Of a DNA stretch of 64,000 bases, positions 10,128 to 19,531 are shown in pieces. Position numbers and translations under genes: made by a program. This DNA comes from Gammaproteobacteria bacterium CG_4_10_14_0_2_um_filter_38_22 (GTDB taxonomy: Bacteria > Pseudomonadota > Gammaproteobacteria > Coxiellales > Coxiellaceae): positions 1 to 64,000 of the forward strand of contig PFPT01000068.1 of NCBI GenBank assembly GCA_002793195.1, written 5' to 3'. Numbering within the stretch: position 1 is the stretch's first letter; each line of letters starts with the position of its first letter. The notes beneath the pieces were generated by a model. The model searched no databases and had not been told where the DNA came from. It saw only the letters and a program-made list of their open reading frames with translations.

Positions 10128-11006
10128 ATGTCAACCGACATTTCACATAAACTGGTCGTCGCCATTTCATCACGCGCGCTATTTAATCTAGATGAAAGCA
10201 ACGCCATTTACGAAAAAGAAGGCGTTGAAAAATATGCTGAATATCAAATCCAACATGAAAATGAAATGTTAAAACCCGGCATCGCCTTTTCACTCGTGCA
10301 AAAATTATTACATCTTAATACGCATGGTGATTTGGTTGAAATGATTTTATTGTCACGCAACAGCGCAGATACAGGATTACGCATTTTTAACAGCATTAAG
10401 CATTATGGATTAAATATTACCCGCGCTGCATTTACCAGTGGCGAAAGTCCCTATCAATATGTACAAGCATTTGGTTCACATTTATTTTTATCTGCCAATC
10501 CTGACGATGTAAAACAAGCCTTAAATGCTGGTTGTGCAGCAGCTACTATTTTAGCATCCAGCACAAGCGCTCACGAAACACCTGAATTACGCATTGCTTT
10601 TGATGGTGATGCTGTTTTATTTTCCAATGAATCTGAAAAAATTTTTCAACGCGATGGCATTGACGCCTTCACCAAACACGAAGTCAATGATGCCAAAAAT
10701 CCATTGCCAGGCGGTCCATTTAAAGGTTTTTTAAAAGCATTACAACAATTACAAAAGCAATTTAAGAATCACGATTGTCCTGTTAGAACAGCGCTGGTCA
10801 CGGCACGTCAAGCACCCACTCATGAGCGTGTGATTCGCACATTACGCGAATGGGATATTCGTATTGATGAAGCTTTATTTTTAGGCGGATTAGCAAAAGG
10901 GACTTTTCTCAAAGCATTTCAAGCAGACATTTTTTTTGATGACCAACAAACACATTGTGATTCAGCATCACGACATGTCACAACAGCGCATGTGCCGAAT
11001 AATTAA
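10128..11006 (+). CDS. Cytosolic 5'-nucleotidase (cN-I-like)
   Basis: This 292-residue protein matches the 5'-nucleotidase family related to eukaryotic cN-I, which dephosphorylates nucleoside monophosphates. Visible elements are the start LVVAISSRALFNLDESNAIY, the HAD-like acidic motif LRIAFDGDAVLFSNESE (about residue 157), ALVTARQAPTHERVIRTL (about 222) and the second acidic motif DIFFDDQQTHCD near the end. No signal peptide is present, so it should be cytoplasmic. It is monocistronic, converges on the small exported protein gene, and its stop codon sits inside a perfect 9-bp-stem hairpin. Confidence 0.85.
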   Translation: MSTDISHKLVVAISSRALFNLDESNAIYEKEGVEKYAEYQIQHENEMLKPGIAFSLVQKLLHLNTHGDLVEMILLSRNSADTGLRIFNSIKHYGLNITRAAFTSGESPYQYVQAFGSHLFLSANPDDVKQALNAGCAAATILASSTSAHETPELRIAFDGDAVLFSNESEKIFQRDGIDAFTKHEVNDAKNPLPGGPFKGFLKALQQLQKQFKNHDCPVRTALVTARQAPTHERVIRTLREWDIRIDEALFLGGLAKGTFLKAFQADIFFDDQQTHCDSASRHVTTAHVPNN

Positions 11007-11014
11007 TTCGGCAC
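10992..11014. terminator. Hairpin between convergent genes
   Basis: GTGCCGAAT and ATTCGGCAC form a perfect 9-bp stem around a 5-nt loop and span the stop codon of the 5'-nucleotidase gene. No clear T-run follows on the plus strand. It sits between convergent genes, where it could stop transcription or stabilise the mRNA end. Confidence 0.5.
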
Positions 11015-11029
11015 CGCATAAAGAAAAAA

Positions 11030-11470
11030 CTATCTTGTCTTCCCAATCATATTCGCCAATACACTGCTTGTTAATGCACCTGAACCATTGTTAACTTTGG
11101 CCCAAATAATAATACCTTTACTATGAATATGATTCATCGCTGAACTGGTGCCAGGCTGATAATAACAAAATTGCCCAGCTGCATTGCTTGTCCATGGCGC
11201 AGTCGCTGTATTTAAATAAGCGCGCGCATCAGCACGAGTTGGGTAAGGATTTTTATCATAAGGATAAACAACCACAGCCATTTGATGAGGATGTTGTGGA
11301 ATTTGATAAAAGAAGGCACTAACCAACAGTCCTGGAATATTGGTAATTGAAGCGGCATAAGTCCCTGTTTGCAATAAAGACGCATTAGGACAAACCGTTG
11401 TAGCAGCGTAAGCGGATCCAAAAAAATTGACTACTGCCAAAGTGGTTATTAAAAGAGATCGGAATTTCAT
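11030..11470 (-). CDS. Small exported protein of unknown function
   Basis: This 146-residue protein has a clear Sec signal peptide (cleavage expected after SAYA, residue 22). The mature domain is about 124 residues with two Cys (positions about 27 and 102) that could form a disulfide. It resembles a compact periplasmic or secreted domain, but I cannot name a family. GAGG precedes the ATG by about 7 nt. A 17-bp palindrome lies about 28 bp upstream of the start, in the gap to glmM. Confidence 0.6.
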   Translation of the reverse strand: MKFRSLLITTLAVVNFFGSAYAATTVCPNASLLQTGTYAASITNIPGLLVSAFFYQIPQHPHQMAVVVYPYDKNPYPTRADARAYLNTATAPWTSNAAGQFCYYQPGTSSAMNHIHSKGIIIWAKVNNGSGALTSSVLANMIGKTR

Positions 11471-11497
11471 ATGATTACCTCATTTTTAATTTTATTA

Positions 11498-11514
11498 TTA
11501 GGGTCTGACCCTAA
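11498..11514. repeat. REP-like palindrome TTAGGGTCTGACCCTAA
   Basis: This is a perfect 17-bp palindrome around a central T. The GGGTCTGACCC core resembles short palindromes dispersed in gammaproteobacterial genomes and linked to REP-associated Y1 transposases. Only one copy was noticed in this window, so its membership in a repeat family is inferred. Confidence 0.45.
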
Positions 11515-11605
11515 ACAAAATAATAAACAAAACAAGGTTTCATTTCGTTTCAAAACATAACGAAGAAACAGCAAAAATAGATAAAGACCCCCCTTTGTTC
11601 GCTTT

Positions 11606-12934
11606 CTAAAAAGCCAAACGTACTGTCTCAGCAATTGATTCTGCCAACGAATGCGCTTGATGTGCATCATCACATTCCACCATCACGCGAACACAAGACT
11701 CCGTTCCTGATGCGCGTAATAAAACACGCCCTGATCCATTTATTTTTTTTTCTGCAGCTGTAACTGCATTTGCAATTGTTGTCATAGATGAAAAGCGCTC
11801 AGGATTTTTCACTGGCACATTGATTAAAACTTGTGGATGTTTTTGCATTACTTGTTTTGCTTCATGCAAAGATTGATTGGTTTTTTGTAAAATTTGCAAT
11901 ACCTGCAACGCGGTTAATACACCATCACCCGTTGAGGCATAATCTAAATTAATCAGATGACCTGACCCTTCGCCACCCAAACGCCAATTATTTTTTTTTA
12001 ATTTTTCTAACACATAACGATCACCAACTGAGGCACGTTCAAATTGCATACCACGTGATCGAATCGTCATTTCCAACCCCAAATTACTCATCAAGGTACC
12101 AATGATACCCGAATATTTTTTTGATACATCGGTTGCCAATATTGCTAAAATTTCATCGCCATCAACCACTTCACCCAAGTGATCAACCATGATCAATCGA
12201 TCACCATCACCATCAAATGCAATACCACAATCGGCTTTTTCAGCAATTACCCGTTCTTGTAATTTTTTTACATCTGTTGCACCGCAATGATCATTGATAT
12301 TTTTTCCATTGGGCTGCGCATGAATTAAAATAATCTCTGCAGATAATACAGAAAATATTTTAGGCGCTGCGTTAAAAGTCGCCCCATTTGCGCAATCTAA
12401 AATTATTTTTTTATTTTTTAAATTCAATGATTGGAATAATTGCAAGCAATGCGAGCAATATTTTTCAGCAGCATCAGGAATGATTGAAATAGGGTTGTTA
12501 TTGTTATTTTTTTCTGTGAGCGCAACAGGATTCATCATTTTTTTTTCAATACACATTTCCCATTCATCAGAAAATTTTTCACCCTGCTTGCCAATGATTT
12601 TTACGCCGTTATCATAATAAGGATTATGAGATGCGCTAATCACAATACCCGCATCCGCTGATAACGTTTCTGTAAAATACGCAACCGCCGGTGTAGATAA
12701 CACACCCAACAACGACACTGAAACACCTGATGATAATAATCCAGCTTGTAACGCATCTTGCAAACGCAATCCGGATTCACGTGTATCGCGACCAATCAAA
12801 ACAGTGGGGGTGGCTATTGTTTCTGTCAATACAGAACCAATTGCAAAACCCAGTTGCGCCATTGTTTCTGCATTAATGACATCACCGTCTACACGACCAC
12901 GCACGCCATCAGTTCCAAAGTATTTTTTTTGCAT
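11606..12934 (-). CDS. glmM: Phosphoglucosamine mutase
   Basis: GlmM interconverts glucosamine-6-phosphate and glucosamine-1-phosphate, feeding UDP-GlcNAc for peptidoglycan and LPS. The 442-residue length is typical (about 445). Visible motifs are the N-terminal YFGTDGVRGRV, the phosphoserine loop SASHNPYYDNGVKI (about residue 101), the metal-binding loop DGDGDRLIMVD (about 243), the sugar-binding GGEGSGHLI (about 325) and the phosphate-binding RASGTESCVRVMVE near the end. It follows folP by 14 bp in the conserved ftsH-folP-glmM order, so it is probably the last gene of that transcript. Confidence 0.97.
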   Translation of the reverse strand: MQKKYFGTDGVRGRVDGDVINAETMAQLGFAIGSVLTETIATPTVLIGRDTRESGLRLQDALQAGLLSSGVSVSLLGVLSTPAVAYFTETLSADAGIVISASHNPYYDNGVKIIGKQGEKFSDEWEMCIEKKMMNPVALTEKNNNNNPISIIPDAAEKYCSHCLQLFQSLNLKNKKIILDCANGATFNAAPKIFSVLSAEIILIHAQPNGKNINDHCGATDVKKLQERVIAEKADCGIAFDGDGDRLIMVDHLGEVVDGDEILAILATDVSKKYSGIIGTLMSNLGLEMTIRSRGMQFERASVGDRYVLEKLKKNNWRLGGEGSGHLINLDYASTGDGVLTALQVLQILQKTNQSLHEAKQVMQKHPQVLINVPVKNPERFSSMTTIANAVTAAEKKINGSGRVLLRASGTESCVRVMVECDDAHQAHSLAESIAETVRLAF

Positions 12935-12948
12935 GATTATTTTTTTAC

Positions 12949-13776
12949 CTACAGGATGGCTAGATTTATTTTTTTTACAACACGCATCGCATCCACTGTT
13001 GCCTTGACATCATGCGTGCGAACAATAGCAGCGCCACACATCGCTGCAATCGTAGCAGCAGAAATACTTGCAGGCAAGCGATCTTCAACTGCAATTTGAA
13101 TATCAGCAAACATCGATTTGCGTGACAAACCAATCAGTATTGGAAATTCCAATTGCGTTATTTCACTTAAATGCGCCAGCAAATAGAAATTTTCATCTGC
13201 ATTCATACCAAAATGTCCGCCACCAAAGCCTGGGTCAATTATTATATTTTCTTGACGCATACCCGCTTGCAAACAGCGCGTGATATTTTCTTGTAACTCA
13301 TTTTTAATTTGCGCTACCAATTCAGAATGTGATGTGCTATTTGGCAGTCGCATGGGATTAAAATAATGCATCAAGCAAACAGGTACGTTTAACTTTATTG
13401 CTGTTATTAATGCACGCTCTTCAGATAAGCCATGTTGATCATTGATGATATGCGCACCCGCGCGCACCGCCTCTGCCATGACATCTGCACGATAGGTATC
13501 AACAGAAATAATTACTTCAACTTGATTTGATAATTTTTCAATAAACGGAATCAGCAAATCTAATTCAGCTTGAAGCGATGGAATATCTGAATCAATATTT
13601 ATTTTTGGATTAGTCGCAACAGCACCCACATCAATTATTGCAGCACCCTCTACAACCATTTGCCGTGCTTTTTTTAACGCATCAGCATAATTGGGTAAAG
13701 ATTGATAAAAAGAATGGCGTGATAGATTAATCACGCCCATTACACAAGGTGGCTGTAGTGCAAACTTACCGATCAT
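12949..13776 (-). CDS. folP: Dihydropteroate synthase with divergent pABA loops
   Basis: This is a 275-residue FolP homologue that condenses dihydropterin pyrophosphate with pABA. Pterin-site motifs are conserved: VDT, IIND, DPGFG and SRKS, plus the C-terminal [14 protein letters not shown]. Both flexible pABA loops are unusual. The family TPDSF(S)DGG appears as SRHSFYQSL, and GGESTRPG as GAVATNPK, so the loop-1 Asp and loop-2 Arg are missing; the usual HMQG is HYFN. The start at 13776 has AGGA about 5 nt upstream and overlaps the ftsH end by 11 bp; a longer start at 13848 lies inside ftsH. Synteny supports folP, but substrate use may differ. Confidence 0.88.
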   Translation of the reverse strand: MIGKFALQPPCVMGVINLSRHSFYQSLPNYADALKKARQMVVEGAAIIDVGAVATNPKINIDSDIPSLQAELDLLIPFIEKLSNQVEVIISVDTYRADVMAEAVRAGAHIINDQHGLSEERALITAIKLNVPVCLMHYFNPMRLPNSTSHSELVAQIKNELQENITRCLQAGMRQENIIIDPGFGGGHFGMNADENFYLLAHLSEITQLEFPILIGLSRKSMFADIQIAVEDRLPASISAATIAAMCGAAIVRTHDVKATVDAMRVVKKINLAIL

Positions 13777-15598
13777 TCCATCCTGCTGGCGCGCTCGGTA
13801 CTTTTCCTTGCATGATTTCTTTAATTTGCACATCATCAATTGTTTCATATTTCATGAGTGTATCGGCCATGATATGCAATTGATCGTTATGCTCAGTTAA
13901 CACAGCTTTTGCAGTATGATAAGCATTATCAATTATTTTTCTAACTTCAATATCGATTTGTTTGTTTGTCTCATCAGATACTTCATGGCGTTGTGTCATA
14001 GAACGACCTAAAAATACTTCGCCCTGCTCTTCACCATAAGTCAATGGACCCATTGCATCAGATAATCCCCATTTCGTCACCATATTACGCGCAATTTCAG
14101 TGGCGCGTTCAATATCATTAGAAGCGCCTGTTGTTACCGCATCAGCACCAAAAATCAATTCTTCAGCACAACGTCCACCAAATAAAGCAGCCAACTGACA
14201 CTCTAAGCGACGCTTAGAATAACTATAACGATCCGCTTCTGGCAAAAACATCGTGACACCCAACGCACGTCCGCGCGGAATAATAGTCACTTTATAAACA
14301 GGGTCATGTTCAGGCATATACAAACCAACAATTGCGTGACCTGACTCATGAAACGCAGTTAATTTTTTCTCCGCATCACTCATGACCATTGAACGACGCT
14401 CAGCGCCCATCATGATTTTGTCTTTTGCTTGCTCAAAATCAACCATCTCAACACTTTTTTTATTTTCCCGCGCTGCAAATAAAGCGGCCTCATTCACCAG
14501 ATTCGCTAAATCCGCACCAGAAAATCCTGGCGTACCACGTGCAATAATAGATGGATTGGTATCAGCTGATACAGGGACTTTTTGCATATGCACTTTTAAA
14601 ATTTGTTCGCGGCCTTTTACATCCGGCAATGACACAACAACTTGTCGATCAAAACGACCGGGGCGCAACAAAGCTGGATCCAAAACATCGGGGCGATTCG
14701 TTGCCGCAACAACAATAATGCCCTCTTTTCCTTCGAAGCCATCCATTTCAACTAACAATTGATTAAGCGTTTGCTCACGTTCATCATGACCACCGCCTAA
14801 ACCTGCGCCACGATGGCGACCCACCGCATCAATTTCGTCGATAAAAATAATACAAGGCGCTTGTTTTTTCGCTTGATCAAACATATCACGCACACGTGAT
14901 GCACCCACACCGACAAACATTTCCACAAAGTCTGAGCCAGAAATAGTGAAAAAAGGCACCTTCGCTTCACCCGCAACTGCCTTTGCTAATAATGTCTTAC
15001 CTGTTCCAGGCGGCCCAACTAGCAAAACGCCACAAGGCATTTTACCGCCCAATTTTTGAAACTTGTCAGGATCTTTTAGAAACTCAACCATTTCTTCAAG
15101 ATCTTGCTTGGCTTCATCCACACCTGCAACATCTTTAAAGGTTACGCGCACTTGATCCATGCCTAATAAGCGAGCTTTACTGCGACCAAAGGACATAGGA
15201 CCACCTTTGCCACCACCCTGCATTTGACGCATGAAAAAAATCCACACTCCAATTAACAATAAAAATGGCGCCCAACTAATTAAAATTTGAGCCAACAAGC
15301 CTCGCTGCTTAGGCGGTTCACCACGCACATCTATTTTTTGCTTGATCAAATCAGTTAATAAATTTTGATCTGCCATCGGCATGTAGGTTGTAAAATCTTT
15401 ACCCTCTTTCGTTTTACCTGTAATGATATCGTTTTGAATAACAACGCTACCGATATTACCGCTATGAACAGAATGCAAAAATTCGGAGTAAGTATATTGC
15501 GCTACATTTTCTTGTTGTGGGCCAAAGTTACTAAAAATAGTAATCAACACAACTGCAATAACGATCCATAAAAATAGATTCTTTAACATGTTATTCAA
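13766..15598 (-). CDS. ftsH: Membrane-anchored AAA+ zinc protease
   Basis: FtsH is an inner-membrane hexameric protease that degrades misfolded membrane proteins and regulators such as sigma-32 and LpxC. The 610 residues show two membrane segments (about 5-23 and 100-122) flanking a periplasmic domain. Then come Walker [14 protein letters not shown] (about 193), Walker [13 protein letters not shown], the second-region-of-homology [17 protein letters not shown], and the zinc site HESGHAIVG (about 418). The start is a TTG at 15598, because AGGA lies 7 nt before it; an ATG three codons later has poor spacing. hflK and hflC, which encode FtsH modulators, are at 33.9-35.9 kb. Confidence 0.97.
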   Translation of the reverse strand: MNNMLKNLFLWIVIAVVLITIFSNFGPQQENVAQYTYSEFLHSVHSGNIGSVVIQNDIITGKTKEGKDFTTYMPMADQNLLTDLIKQKIDVRGEPPKQRGLLAQILISWAPFLLLIGVWIFFMRQMQGGGKGGPMSFGRSKARLLGMDQVRVTFKDVAGVDEAKQDLEEMVEFLKDPDKFQKLGGKMPCGVLLVGPPGTGKTLLAKAVAGEAKVPFFTISGSDFVEMFVGVGASRVRDMFDQAKKQAPCIIFIDEIDAVGRHRGAGLGGGHDEREQTLNQLLVEMDGFEGKEGIIVVAATNRPDVLDPALLRPGRFDRQVVVSLPDVKGREQILKVHMQKVPVSADTNPSIIARGTPGFSGADLANLVNEAALFAARENKKSVEMVDFEQAKDKIMMGAERRSMVMSDAEKKLTAFHESGHAIVGLYMPEHDPVYKVTIIPRGRALGVTMFLPEADRYSYSKRRLECQLAALFGGRCAEELIFGADAVTTGASNDIERATEIARNMVTKWGLSDAMGPLTYGEEQGEVFLGRSMTQRHEVSDETNKQIDIEVRKIIDNAYHTAKAVLTEHNDQLHIMADTLMKYETIDDVQIKEIMQGKVPSAPAGWNDR

Positions 15599-15656
15599 AA
15601 TAAATTCCTCATATCGCTTATCTACTGTCAGTTTCTGACTAACAGCTCATACTGAC

Positions 15657-16283
15657 TCAAGTATAACGTCCCCGAAAACCAATGGCTAATACATATATCT
15701 CTTTTGACTCCGAACGTGATGCATCAGGCTTTCGATATTTTACCGCCGTAAAGTGTGACTTCACAATTTGGATAAAGGCTTCTAAACCCGGACCTTGAAA
15801 CGCCTTAAATAAAAATGTGCCGCCTGGCTTTAAAATTTTTTCCGCACAGTCTAGCGCTAATTCCAATAAATGAATACTACGCGGCAAGTCTATGCTTTTT
15901 TGACCACTCAAATTAGGCGCCATATCTGAAATCATCACATCCACTAATTTTCCGTCCAAGGTTAACAATAACTGATCTAATACAGCTATGTCATTAAAAT
16001 CACCTTGAATAAAAGTCACATCAGGAATCGTCGTCATCGGCAAAATATCAATCGCAATCACACGTCCACGATCTCCCGCACACTCGGTTGCGACTTGAGA
16101 CCATCCCCCTGGCGCCGCACCCAAATCAACAACGGTCATACCGGGTTTGAAAATCTTATCTTTTTTTTGTATTCCCAGTAATTTAAATGCGGCACGCGAA
16201 GCATAACCTAATCGTTGCGCTTCTTTTACAAACGGATCCGTTAAATGGCGACGAAGCCAAGCTTTATTACTACTTTTTTTCAT
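15657..16283 (-). CDS. rlmE: 23S rRNA 2'-O-ribose U2552 methyltransferase
   Basis: This is a 208-residue RrmJ/FtsJ homologue that methylates U2552 in the A-loop of 23S rRNA using SAM. Visible are RAAFKLLGIQKK with the catalytic-tetrad Lys, the SAM-binding VVDLGAAPGGWSQVA (about residue 48), the catalytic Asp in MISDMAPNLSG (about 118), and the Lys in GGTFLFKAFQG. It lies 58 bp upstream of ftsH in the standard rlmE-ftsH order and 24 bp after sufT on the same strand. Confidence 0.96.
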   Translation of the reverse strand: MKKSSNKAWLRRHLTDPFVKEAQRLGYASRAAFKLLGIQKKDKIFKPGMTVVDLGAAPGGWSQVATECAGDRGRVIAIDILPMTTIPDVTFIQGDFNDIAVLDQLLLTLDGKLVDVMISDMAPNLSGQKSIDLPRSIHLLELALDCAEKILKPGGTFLFKAFQGPGLEAFIQIVKSHFTAVKYRKPDASRSESKEIYVLAIGFRGRYT

Positions 16284-16307
16284 GCTTTTTCCATTAACGG
16301 CTTACCA

Positions 16308-16853
16308 TCACAACATTCCCAACTCTAATTTCGCGATATCGCTCATCTTGCTCTGATCCCAAGGTGGGTCAAATACAATTTCAATTTCAGCTGATTTTAC
16401 TGAAGGAATGGCCAATATTTTTTGTTTTGCATCATGCGCAATCACCGGGCCCATGCCACAACCCGGCGCTGTCAATGTCATTTCAATTTTGACGATGAAT
16501 CCCGTGTTATCTTCAATATCTGGCTCAATATGACAAGTGTAGACTAAACCCAAATCAACAATATTTACAGGGATTTCAGGGTCATAAACCGACTTTAATT
16601 GTAGCCAAACCTGATCTTCAATCGTCGCGTCTTCCGATAATTCAGCCAATGGATTCGTTGGTATTTTTCCTAAAGCATCACCGTCTTTCCCATCGATACG
16701 CGCCAAGTTACCGTAGACCGCAACCGTGTAACTATTACCCAATGATTGCGTAATCGTGACCTCTGTTCCTTCATGCAACATAATGCGTGCACCGGATGGC
16801 ACCAGTAATGCCATACAGTCGCGCGATAAAACAATGATTTCTTTTTCCGGCAT
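16308..16853 (-). CDS. sufT: Fe-S maturation protein SufT (MIP18/DUF59 family)
   Basis: This is a 181-residue SufT homologue. The N-terminal third is a small beta domain; the C-terminal part (about 80-170) is the DUF59/MIP18 fold with VYDPEIPVNIVDLGLVY and the conserved Cys in LTAPGCGMGPVI. SufT helps deliver Fe-S clusters to target proteins under high demand. It is the last suf gene, 12 bp after sufA. Confidence 0.93.
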   Translation of the reverse strand: MPEKEIIVLSRDCMALLVPSGARIMLHEGTEVTITQSLGNSYTVAVYGNLARIDGKDGDALGKIPTNPLAELSEDATIEDQVWLQLKSVYDPEIPVNIVDLGLVYTCHIEPDIEDNTGFIVKIEMTLTAPGCGMGPVIAHDAKQKILAIPSVKSAEIEIVFDPPWDQSKMSDIAKLELGML

Positions 16854-16865
16854 AATGATTACCGC

Positions 16866-17201
16866 TTATGGTTTTTTACGAATCTGAAAACTTTCACCAC
16901 ATCCACACAAACCTGCTGCATTAGGATTGTTAAATTCTAATTGTGACTGTCCTAAACTTTTTTTGACATAATCAATCACGGTCCCTTTAATCATCGTCAC
17001 CGCATTTTCATCAATGTAAATTAAAATGGGGTCGGCATGCACCACCACATCGCTTTCTTTTTTTTCAAAAACAATTTCAGGTATATACATATAACCTGAA
17101 CAACCTGTTTGCTTAATTGATAAACGAAAAGTGGCATTTTCACCCTTTTTTTCAAGCATTTTTTGAATATGCTCTGTTGCAGCTGCTGTTAATGTAATCA
17201 T
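16866..17201 (-). CDS. sufA: A-type Fe-S carrier (SufA/IscA-like)
   Basis: This 111-residue protein has the three conserved Cys of A-type carriers: one in IKQTGCSGYMY and two in the C-terminal LCGCGESF. These bind and transfer 2Fe-2S or 4Fe-4S clusters from the SufBCD scaffold to apo-targets. The ATG at 17201 is preferred because the fold starts at MITLTAAA and an AGAGA lies upstream; an in-frame start at 17243 would run back into the sufU coding end. It could also be called IscA- or ErpA-like, but the suf context favours SufA. Confidence 0.9.
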   Translation of the reverse strand: MITLTAAATEHIQKMLEKKGENATFRLSIKQTGCSGYMYIPEIVFEKKESDVVVHADPILIYIDENAVTMIKGTVIDYVKKSLGQSQLEFNNPNAAGLCGCGESFQIRKKP

Positions 17202-17226
17202 ATTTATTATCTCTCTAAGAGCCTGT

Positions 17227-17673
17227 TTATTCTGTAGACACACTACCAGATTGATGCTCGATTGCTGCCATCATCGTATGCCATGCCAATGTCGCACATT
17301 TGACACGTGACGGATAAGCATAAACCCCTTTTAAAACAGCTAATTTTCCAAGCGAAACACTATCCTTTTCATCTCCAGTCGTCACCAACCAATGGAACGC
17401 TTCAAATATTGTTTTAGCTTCCGCAATCGATTTTCCTTTTAGCGCCTCTGTCATCAATGAACTCGATGCCATTGAAATGGCACAACCTGATCCTTGAAAA
17501 CTCACGTCTACCATTTTCTCTTGCGCTACTTTTAAAAACAAAATTAATTTGTCCCCGCATAAGGGATTAAAACCCGTTTTCATTGCAGTCGCATCATCCA
17601 TGGCATGACAATTACGCGGATGTCGACCATGATCAATAATTAATTCTTGATATAATGCTTGCAACTCACTCAT
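17227..17673 (-). CDS. sufU: Zinc-type sulfur-transfer protein SufU
   Basis: This is a 148-residue IscU-fold protein. Cys residues in PLCGDKLI, QGSGCAISM and SRVKCATLAW, with the Asp after the first Cys, match the SufU zinc site. The insertion before YPSRVKCATLAWH is characteristic of SufU rather than scaffold-type IscU. SufU accepts persulfide sulfur from SufS, replacing SufE, which is absent from this operon. The ATG at 17673 overlaps the sufS end by 8 bp; an upstream GTG at 17685 would add four residues. Confidence 0.9.
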   Translation of the reverse strand: MSELQALYQELIIDHGRHPRNCHAMDDATAMKTGFNPLCGDKLILFLKVAQEKMVDVSFQGSGCAISMASSSLMTEALKGKSIAEAKTIFEAFHWLVTTGDEKDSVSLGKLAVLKGVYAYPSRVKCATLAWHTMMAAIEHQSGSVSTE

Positions 17674-18865
17674 GAAAAATATCACTCACTTTTTTCAACC
17701 CATCCACTAACTGATCAATGTCATCTATACTGTTATAAATACCCAACGATACGCGTGTTAATGCAGGCACATTCAAATAATCCATCAACGGCATAGCACA
17801 ATGATGCCCTGCACGCACAGCAACATGATGTTGATCTAAAATAGTCGCTATATCGTGTGGATGCGCACAATTTAGTGCAAACGATATCACAGCAGATTTA
17901 TGATGCGTTGTCCCATAAATAGTTAACCCATCCAACATAGATAATTTTTGAGTGGCATCAATTAATAATTTTTTTTCATGACTCGCAATAAAATCAAATC
18001 CTATTTTTTTAACATAATCTATTGCGGCACCTAAGCCAATGACACCTGCTATATTAGGTGTGCCTGCTTCAAATTTGTAAGGCAATATATTAAATTCTGT
18101 TTTTTCAAATGTCACACGACGAATCATATTCCCACCCGTTTGATACGGTGGCATTTTTTCTAGCCATTTTGTTTTCCCATACAGCACACCCACACCAGTT
18201 GGACCATATAACTTATGTGCTGAAAAAACATAAAAATCACAATCCAATGCTTGCATATCAACAGACATATGCGGGATTGCTTGAGCGCCATCCAATAAAA
18301 CCGGCGTATTATTGGCATGCGCATAATCAATGATTTTTTTTACGGGATTAATTGTACCCAATACATTCGAGACATGAATGAGTGATACCAGTTTTGTTTT
18401 TTTATTTAATGCGCGTTGATAAAAATCAAAATCCAACTCACCATTTTCTAAAAGCGGAACGACAATCAATGTTGCACCAACGCGCTCACAAACTTGTTGC
18501 CACGGTACAATATTGGAATGGTGATCCATCACAGAAATAATCACTTCATCGCCTGATTGTATGTGAGACAATCCAAAGCTATGCGCAATTAAATTGATCG
18601 ATTCTGTTGTCCCTTTCGTAAAAATAATTTCATGTGCGTGCTTGGCATGAATGAAGTCACGTATATTTTCACGGACATTTTCATAAGCCGTTGTTGCACG
18701 CTCGCTTAAAGCATAAATACCACGATGCACATTCGCATAATTTTTTTCGTAAAATTGCATCTCAGCATCAATCACACACTGTGGTTTTTGTGTGGATGAA
18801 GCACTATCAAGGAAAACAAGCCCCGGATTATTTTTAAAAATAGAAAAATCAGTTTTGTAATTCAT
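17666..18865 (-). CDS. sufS: Cysteine desulfurase SufS
   Basis: This is a 399-residue group II PLP-dependent cysteine desulfurase that releases sulfur from cysteine as a persulfide. The PLP lysine is in FSAHKLYGPTGVGVLYG (about residue 223). The persulfide Cys is in AVRAGHHCAMPLM (about 360), the SufS-type signature. LDSASSTQKP at the N-terminus and NVHRGIY are also diagnostic. It is coupled to sufU by an 8-bp overlap and follows sufD by 39 bp. Confidence 0.96.
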   Translation of the reverse strand: MNYKTDFSIFKNNPGLVFLDSASSTQKPQCVIDAEMQFYEKNYANVHRGIYALSERATTAYENVRENIRDFIHAKHAHEIIFTKGTTESINLIAHSFGLSHIQSGDEVIISVMDHHSNIVPWQQVCERVGATLIVVPLLENGELDFDFYQRALNKKTKLVSLIHVSNVLGTINPVKKIIDYAHANNTPVLLDGAQAIPHMSVDMQALDCDFYVFSAHKLYGPTGVGVLYGKTKWLEKMPPYQTGGNMIRRVTFEKTEFNILPYKFEAGTPNIAGVIGLGAAIDYVKKIGFDFIASHEKKLLIDATQKLSMLDGLTIYGTTHHKSAVISFALNCAHPHDIATILDQHHVAVRAGHHCAMPLMDYLNVPALTRVSLGIYNSIDDIDQLVDGLKKVSDIFHE

Positions 18866-18904
18866 AAAAATAATTGTCTGCTTTTAAAGGTCTGAATTAA
18901 ATAA

Positions 18905-19531
18905 TCACAAATCGCCAATGTCATATAACTCTTCAATAAATGCTTTTACCAATATTGCGCGTGCTTCGTTTTCTTCAATACCGCGTGAACGCAAATAAAA
19001 CAAAGCATTGTCATCCAAGCAACCAATCGTCGCACCATGCGAACAGGTCACATCATCTGCATAAATTTCTAATTCAGGCTTGGTATTAATCTCTGCTTGT
19101 TGAGATAGCAATAGATTTTTATTAGCCAGTTGCGCGTGGGTTTTCTGCGCTTGTGGGTGCACGATAATCTTGCCTTCAAAGGCAGCTTTTGATGCATCAT
19201 GCATTACCCCTTTCCACAATTGTTTGCTTGTACAGTGCGGCACAAAATGATTCATGGTTGTTTTGATTTTTATATGCTTCTTATCATGCAGCTCATATAA
19301 TCCAAAAATATGCACCGTTGCCGCTTCATACCGAAAATTTACTTCAATGGAGCAATGCTTATTAGCATGAAAATCAGATGACAAAAAATAAAAAGTGGTT
19401 TCTGAATTTTTTACGGGATCAATAATCAAATCAATCGTATTTTCTGTTTCACGCACAATCACACCTTCTAATCCAGAAGATAAAATGCCGGGAGTGACTC
19501 TATGTAAATGATTAAAGCGCGCCATATCCAT
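18905..19531 (-). CDS. sufD: Half-length SufD (SufBD core domain only)
   Basis: Only 208 residues are encoded, about half the usual SufD (E. coli SufD is 423). What remains is the beta-helical SufBD core and the C-terminal helical end: CSHGATIG with the conserved His used at the SufB-SufD interface, then FYLRSRGI and ARAILVKAF, which contacts SufC. The N-terminal region is absent and cannot lie upstream, because the start overlaps sufC by 20 bp. The ATG at 19531 is chosen with AAGAGA about 8 nt before it; a TTG at 19540 is possible. Its position in sufBCDSU and retained key residues argue that it works as SufD. Confidence 0.88.
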   Translation of the reverse strand: MDMARFNHLHRVTPGILSSGLEGVIVRETENTIDLIIDPVKNSETTFYFLSSDFHANKHCSIEVNFRYEAATVHIFGLYELHDKKHIKIKTTMNHFVPHCTSKQLWKGVMHDASKAAFEGKIIVHPQAQKTHAQLANKNLLLSQQAEINTKPELEIYADDVTCSHGATIGCLDDNALFYLRSRGIEENEARAILVKAFIEELYDIGDL

